Notes under the pieces: generated by a model | What the model was told of the DNA's origin: nothing | What the model saw: only the letters and a program-made list of their open reading frames with translations | The model's database searches: none | Part shown: positions 60,888 through 64,000 of the stretch, piece after piece | Position numbering within the stretch: the first letter of the stretch is position 1 | How the letters are laid out: each line of letters opens with the position of its first letter | Made by a program: the position numbers and the translations under genes | Origin: an uncultured Eggerthellaceae bacterium | GTDB lineage: Bacteria > Actinomycetota > Coriobacteriia > Coriobacteriales > Eggerthellaceae | DNA length: 64,000 bases | Reading direction: 5' to 3' | NCBI GenBank assembly: GCA_934670115.1 | Contig: CAKUOV010000001.1 | Location: 62,001-126,000, forward strand

Positions 60888-61538
60888 TTATGCCTGACGA
60901 ATGCGCTCCGCCAGCCACGATGCCCAAGCGTCAACGCCTTCGCCTTTTGTGGCGGCAATGGGGAAAACGGGCGCCTGCGGATTCAGCTGTGTAACGGATG
61001 CGCGGAATGCTTCTTCGTCAAAATTAAACACCGGCATCGTGTCCACTTTGTTAAGGATGATAGCTTCCGATATTTGAAACACACCCGGGTATTTGAGCGG
61101 CTTGTCGTCGCCCTCGGGCACAGACAAAATCATAACCTTGGCATTTTCACCCAAATCGAAGTCGGTAGGGCATACCAGATTACCCACATTCTCAATGATA
61201 ATCAGATCAAGACGCTCCAGATCAAGAACATCAATCGCACGCTTGAGCATGGCGCTTTCCAAGTGGCACGCGCCGCCCGTATTGATCTGAACTGCGGGAA
61301 TACCCTGCGCTTTAATGCGCTCGGCGTCCACGGAGCTTGCAATGTCGCCCTCGATAACGGCAATGTTGAACTCATCGCGCAGCGCCTCGATGGTTGCCAA
61401 AATAGTAGACGTCTTACCCGAACCAGGGCTTGCCAGCAGGTCAAGAACGAACACGTGGTTTTCCGCAAAACGCTTGCGCAGTTCAGCCGCAAGTGTATCG
61501 TTTTTGTCCAAGATAGGCTGCTTCATATCAATTTTCAT
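60888..61538 (-). CDS. hypB: Hydrogenase nickel-incorporation GTPase HypB
   Basis: A 216-aa GTPase that delivers nickel to hydrogenase with HypA. P-loop ASPGSGKTS (36-44), metal-site CH at 91-92 (GGACHLE), IIENVGNLVCPTDFDLGE and NKVD are present. There is no N-terminal His-rich nickel store. AAAGGATATG precedes the ATG. hypA is 270 bp upstream, separated by a terminator and a tiny ORF. No hydrogenase structural genes are in the window. Confidence 0.96.
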   Translation of the reverse strand: MKIDMKQPILDKNDTLAAELRKRFAENHVFVLDLLASPGSGKTSTILATIEALRDEFNIAVIEGDIASSVDAERIKAQGIPAVQINTGGACHLESAMLKRAIDVLDLERLDLIIIENVGNLVCPTDFDLGENAKVMILSVPEGDDKPLKYPGVFQISEAIILNKVDTMPVFNFDEEAFRASVTQLNPQAPVFPIAATKGEGVDAWASWLAERIRQA

Positions 61539-61593
61539 GGCATATCCTTTGCATTGAACTGGATGTTTATCTTTTTAGGGCAGCGCCAGTAGC

Positions 61594-61644
61594 TTACTTG
61601 GCAAACGGTCGCCCGAATCTTTTATTTGCGACAGTGTACGCCAT
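61594..61644 (-). CDS. Tiny basic ORF with a strong ribosome-binding site (16 aa)
   Basis: MAYTVANKRFGRPFAK followed by TAA. AGGAGGTGCGGTT leads directly to its ATG, a stronger site than that of either hyp gene. It ends 56 bp before hypB, after the hypA terminator. It could be a leader peptide regulating hypB or a very small functional protein. I know no homologue. Confidence 0.45.
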   Translation of the reverse strand: MAYTVANKRFGRPFAK

Positions 61645-61771
61645 AACCGCACCTCCTGCACGCTCATTCGTGCTCAGCGGGTGTTTTATTGGGCGATTAC
61701 TGAGCGGCTCACTGGAGCTTCGCTGAATGCGCAACGCGATGTGCGACTGCACGCCACATCCTGAAGCAAAA

Positions 61772-61794
61772 GAAAAGCGCCCCGAAGAGCGCTT
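61772..61794 (-). terminator. Terminator between hypA and hypB
   Basis: AAGCGCTC-TTCG-GGGCGCTT stem followed by TTCTTTT on the minus strand, 13 bp past the hypA stop codon. Confidence 0.85.
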
Positions 61795-61806
61795 CCGCGG
61801 TTTTTC

Positions 61807-62181
61807 CTATTCACCCGGTCCTTCGTCGGGCGTTTCGATCTCAATGGAATCGATTTGCATCTCGCGCCCCGAAAGAAGTTCGGTGACAAAGCTGCCGCAC
61901 GCAGGGCACGACACATGAAAGCGGTCGTGCTGGTAACGCTCGCCGCAGTCAAGGCACACGCTTTCCGGCTTGACCAAGTTCACGTTAAGCTCAGCATGGG
62001 CGCACAGCTCGTATTCGGACAACTCCCGCAACGCCTCGAACGCAAAAATCAACGCCTCGTGGATGCATTCGGTCATTTCCCCCACAGAAAGCGAGATAGA
62101 CGTCACGCTGAGCGCGCCCGCCTCTTTCGCCGAATCGCACACGGTATCCATGACCCCGGTCATAATTCCCAGTTCATGCAT
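61807..62181 (-). CDS. hypA: Hydrogenase maturation nickel metallochaperone HypA
   Basis: A 124-aa nickel chaperone. The N-terminal MHE nickel site (His2) is present, and the zinc finger has two CxxC pairs (VCLDCGERYQHDRFHVSCPACGS). The C-terminal tail (IDSIEIETPDEGPGE) is acidic. It hands nickel to HypB for [NiFe]-hydrogenase, or possibly urease-like enzymes. It lies between tatC and hypB, with its own terminator. Confidence 0.95.
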   Translation of the reverse strand: MHELGIMTGVMDTVCDSAKEAGALSVTSISLSVGEMTECIHEALIFAFEALRELSEYELCAHAELNVNLVKPESVCLDCGERYQHDRFHVSCPACGSFVTELLSGREMQIDSIEIETPDEGPGE

Positions 62182-62265
62182 GGTAAAAGCTCCTCTACTG
62201 GTTTTCAGCGCTGGCCTTCAGCGACAATACATTGCGAAACGACCTACCGCCGCAGTACCCGTACT

Positions 62266-62333
62266 AGAACTAGTCGTCTTCGCGGTTGCGACAATCCATC
62301 GCACCGCCAGCACCAGAACTAGTCGTCTTCACG
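62266..62333. repeat. Duplicated tatC 3' end
   Basis: AGAACTAGTCGTCTTC occurs at about 62268-62284 and 62315-62331. The second spans the true stop codon and last codons (EDD) of tatC, so the first is a partial duplicate 46 bp downstream of it. Confidence 0.7.
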
Positions 62334-63155
62334 CTCCGCGCGCATCTTCTTCCACTCCGCCATCATTTCGGCCTCTTCAGCTTCATCGCGTGCGCGCTGC
62401 GCTTCTTGCTCTTTCAGACGTTTGCCCAGCGCAATACGGGAAATAAGCAGGCTCAACTCGTACAGGGAAACCATAGCGGCGAACATCAAGATCATGGTGA
62501 CAGGCGAAGCATCGGGCGTGATCATGGCAGAAACAACAAGGAGCGCCATATATACGTAACGCCACGAAGCGCGCAGCTTCTTATATGGCACAATGCCGAA
62601 TACCACCAGATAGAACACGACAAGCGGCAACTCAAACGCAAGGCCGAAACCAATTTCGAACTTGATGATAATGCTCACATACGATGAAGCACGCGGCAGC
62701 ACGGCAGCGAAGCCCGACGCTTGGTCGCACAACCACGAGAAAGCCGGGTTCAAAATAATGAAGTAGCAGAACACCGTACCCAAAATGAACAGGGCAACCG
62801 CCGCGGCGAACGTGGGAATAAACCACTTGCGCTCTTTTGGCTTCAGCGCCGGAAGGAAAAACGCCAGAATCTGCCACAAAATAATGGGCGAGCACGCCAC
62901 CAAAGATACCCAGAACGAAACGCTGAAGCGCACGCTAAACGACTCAAACGGGTCGATAGCGGTCAGCACCGCCATGCCTTGCGCATCGGTCGGAAGGAAC
63001 TCCGCGATAGGCATAACCAGGAACTGAGCGATGGTCGGCGTTGCGAGATAGAAGATGCAGACCGATACGGCAAGGGCAACAACAATGCGAACCAAGCGCA
63101 TGCGAAGTTCGCCCAGGTGGTCCATAATGGGCATTCGAGCAGGTCCGATAGGCAT
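62319..63155 (-). CDS. tatC: Sec-independent protein translocase TatC
   Basis: A 278-aa six-helix core of the twin-arginine translocase. Visible: MDHLGELRMRLVRIVVAL at the start (signal recognition face), PIILWQILAFFLPALKPKERKWF, FEIGFGLAFELPLVVF (with the conserved Glu) and ITPDASPVTMILM. The charged C-terminal tail is longer than usual (EEAEMMAEWKKMRAEREDD). GGGAGGGAG overlapping the upstream stop codon indicates coupled translation. The molybdoenzymes in this window do not use it, as they lack Tat signals. Confidence 0.96.
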   Translation of the reverse strand: MPIGPARMPIMDHLGELRMRLVRIVVALAVSVCIFYLATPTIAQFLVMPIAEFLPTDAQGMAVLTAIDPFESFSVRFSVSFWVSLVACSPIILWQILAFFLPALKPKERKWFIPTFAAAVALFILGTVFCYFIILNPAFSWLCDQASGFAAVLPRASSYVSIIIKFEIGFGLAFELPLVVFYLVVFGIVPYKKLRASWRYVYMALLVVSAMITPDASPVTMILMFAAMVSLYELSLLISRIALGKRLKEQEAQRARDEAEEAEMMAEWKKMRAEREDD

Positions 63156-63158
63156 AAT

Positions 63159-63857
63159 CTACTCCCTCCCTTCAATGGTAGATGGTGCAGTGGTGGGAGC
63201 AGCATCGGCTGCGGAAGTTTCAGGTGCGTCGGTCGCTGGAGCTGCAGCTTCGGCCTGCTGGGCCTCAACTTGGGAAACAGCAGCATCGGCCGCTTGTACG
63301 GCCGCTGCCGCAGCGGCAGCTTCTTCGGCGGCTTTTTGCTCTGCCTGCGCGGCAAGACGCGCAGCACGCTCTTTCTCGTAGCGGGCGCGACGCTCGGCAA
63401 ACGTTTCGGCGGGTGCCTCTTTGCCAGCGTTGGCGGCGGCACTGGCAGCATTGCCCGCACCAGCGGCGTTATCGGTAGAAACAGTGCTCTGAACTGGTGT
63501 TTCGGCGGAATCGGTCGTTGCCGATGACGCTGCAGCCGTAGCTGCGCCATTCGAAGCAGCTGGCTTTTTCTTCTTGGCAATAGAGGCCATCTCGTTCAAG
63601 TCGCCCGCCAAAGAAGAACCCGTCTTCTTTGCGATGCCGCCCATTTTATCCAGAGCAGCCAGCGGATCTTTGAACGGCTCTTCCGCGTTGGGGTCGAAGA
63701 CGTCTTCTTTGATGACCTTGCTCATATCGCGTTGCGCGCTTTGGAACGTGCGAATTGCGCGCCCTAATGTCTTGGCCACATCGGGCAGGCGGTCGCCCAC
63801 TAAAATGAAGCCGAAAATCAAAATGATAAGCAGCTCAAAACCGCTGATTCCGAACAC
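63159..63857 (-). CDS. TatA/TatB-like translocase subunit with Ala-rich tail
   Basis: A 232-aa protein with one N-terminal membrane helix (ISGFELLIILIFGFILV) and an amphipathic helix (RLPDVAKTLGRAIRTFQSAQRDM), the TatA/TatB plan. RLPDVAKT leans towards TatB, but it may serve both roles. The last 130 residues are Ala/Glu/Gln-rich with a coiled-coil-like stretch (FAERRARYEKERAARLAAQAEQKAAEEAAA). It is translated just before tatC (3-bp gap). The 140 bp upstream to the window end hold nothing I can name. Confidence 0.92.
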   Translation of the reverse strand: MFGISGFELLIILIFGFILVGDRLPDVAKTLGRAIRTFQSAQRDMSKVIKEDVFDPNAEEPFKDPLAALDKMGGIAKKTGSSLAGDLNEMASIAKKKKPAASNGAATAAASSATTDSAETPVQSTVSTDNAAGAGNAASAAANAGKEAPAETFAERRARYEKERAARLAAQAEQKAAEEAAAAAAAVQAADAAVSQVEAQQAEAAAPATDAPETSAADAAPTTAPSTIEGRE

Positions 63858-64000
63858 ATTTTCTCCTTGCTAAAGCCCCACAAACCCCATTCGCTGGCCT
63901 TCTTTATAACACCGAACAGGGAAACCCTCTCACCTTGCCCACACGTACACTTATGTGCCGCCACCTGGCATACAACAATCACGTCGCGCAGGCACGCAAA

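Overview
The window looks like a chromosomal segment of an anaerobic Eggerthellaceae-type actinobacterium (class Coriobacteriia). I infer this from the gene content: two soluble molybdopterin oxidoreductases, each paired with a small 4Fe-4S subunit as in gut catechol dehydroxylase and pyrogallol transhydroxylase relatives; several MFS and DASS (SLC13) carriers; a MobB-MobA fusion; hypAB; and a small SRP RNA next to dnaX-ybaB-recR. No phage, transposase, CRISPR array or antibiotic-resistance gene is visible. No species name can be given from the sequence alone.

Layout. 1-0.3 kb: four AT-rich hairpins. 0.3-10.3 kb (minus strand): rlmB, a three-gene operon (VWA/DUF2201-like protein, MoxR ATPase, DUF6273/ankyrin-like protein), a cold-shock gene, and ruvC-ruvA-ruvB. 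10.3-18.1 kb: first molybdoenzyme cluster (MFS, molybdopterin subunit, Fe-S subunit, MFS; TetR and zinc-ribbon genes at its edge). 18.1-20.8 kb: repeat-rich DNA around yebC and tRNA-Ala. 21-24.6 kb: homocysteine methyltransferase and a polar amino-acid ABC transporter. 25.5-37 kb: second molybdoenzyme cluster (mobBA, multi-cluster ferredoxin, two DASS carriers, metallo-beta-lactamase-fold hydrolase, zinc ribbon, Fe-S and molybdopterin subunits, LysR). 37-39.5 kb: candidate sRNA and a TetR-DUF5692 cassette. 39.9-50.5 kb: recR, ybaB, dnaX, DedA, SRP RNA, folC, uracil-DNA glycosylase, alr, mog, eno. 51-56.2 kb: lone ecfT, the distal ribosomal/rpoA operon, infA, tRNA-Gln and tRNA-Lys. 56.3-64 kb: heavy-metal permease, groEL/groES with CIRCE, nadE, hypB, hypA, tatC and a TatA/B-like gene.

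How the parts fit. The molybdenum theme links several genes: mobBA and mog finish and attach the cofactor, two cytoplasmic molybdoenzymes use it, small ferredoxin subunits and a multi-cluster ferredoxin can carry electrons, and MFS or DASS carriers next to each enzyme probably move substrate and product. A reductive, respiration-like or detoxifying use of organic acids or phenolics is the simplest reading; the substrates cannot be read from sequence.

The least explained part is non-coding. At least four families of inverted-repeat elements occupy the intergenic gaps: a 220-bp family with a covarying stem (three copies), a 235-bp family with nested terminal inverted repeats (three copies), a 31-33-bp palindrome (five copies), and nested hairpins, two of which begin at the base next to the 3' end of SRP RNA or tRNA-Gln. 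None carries a protein gene.
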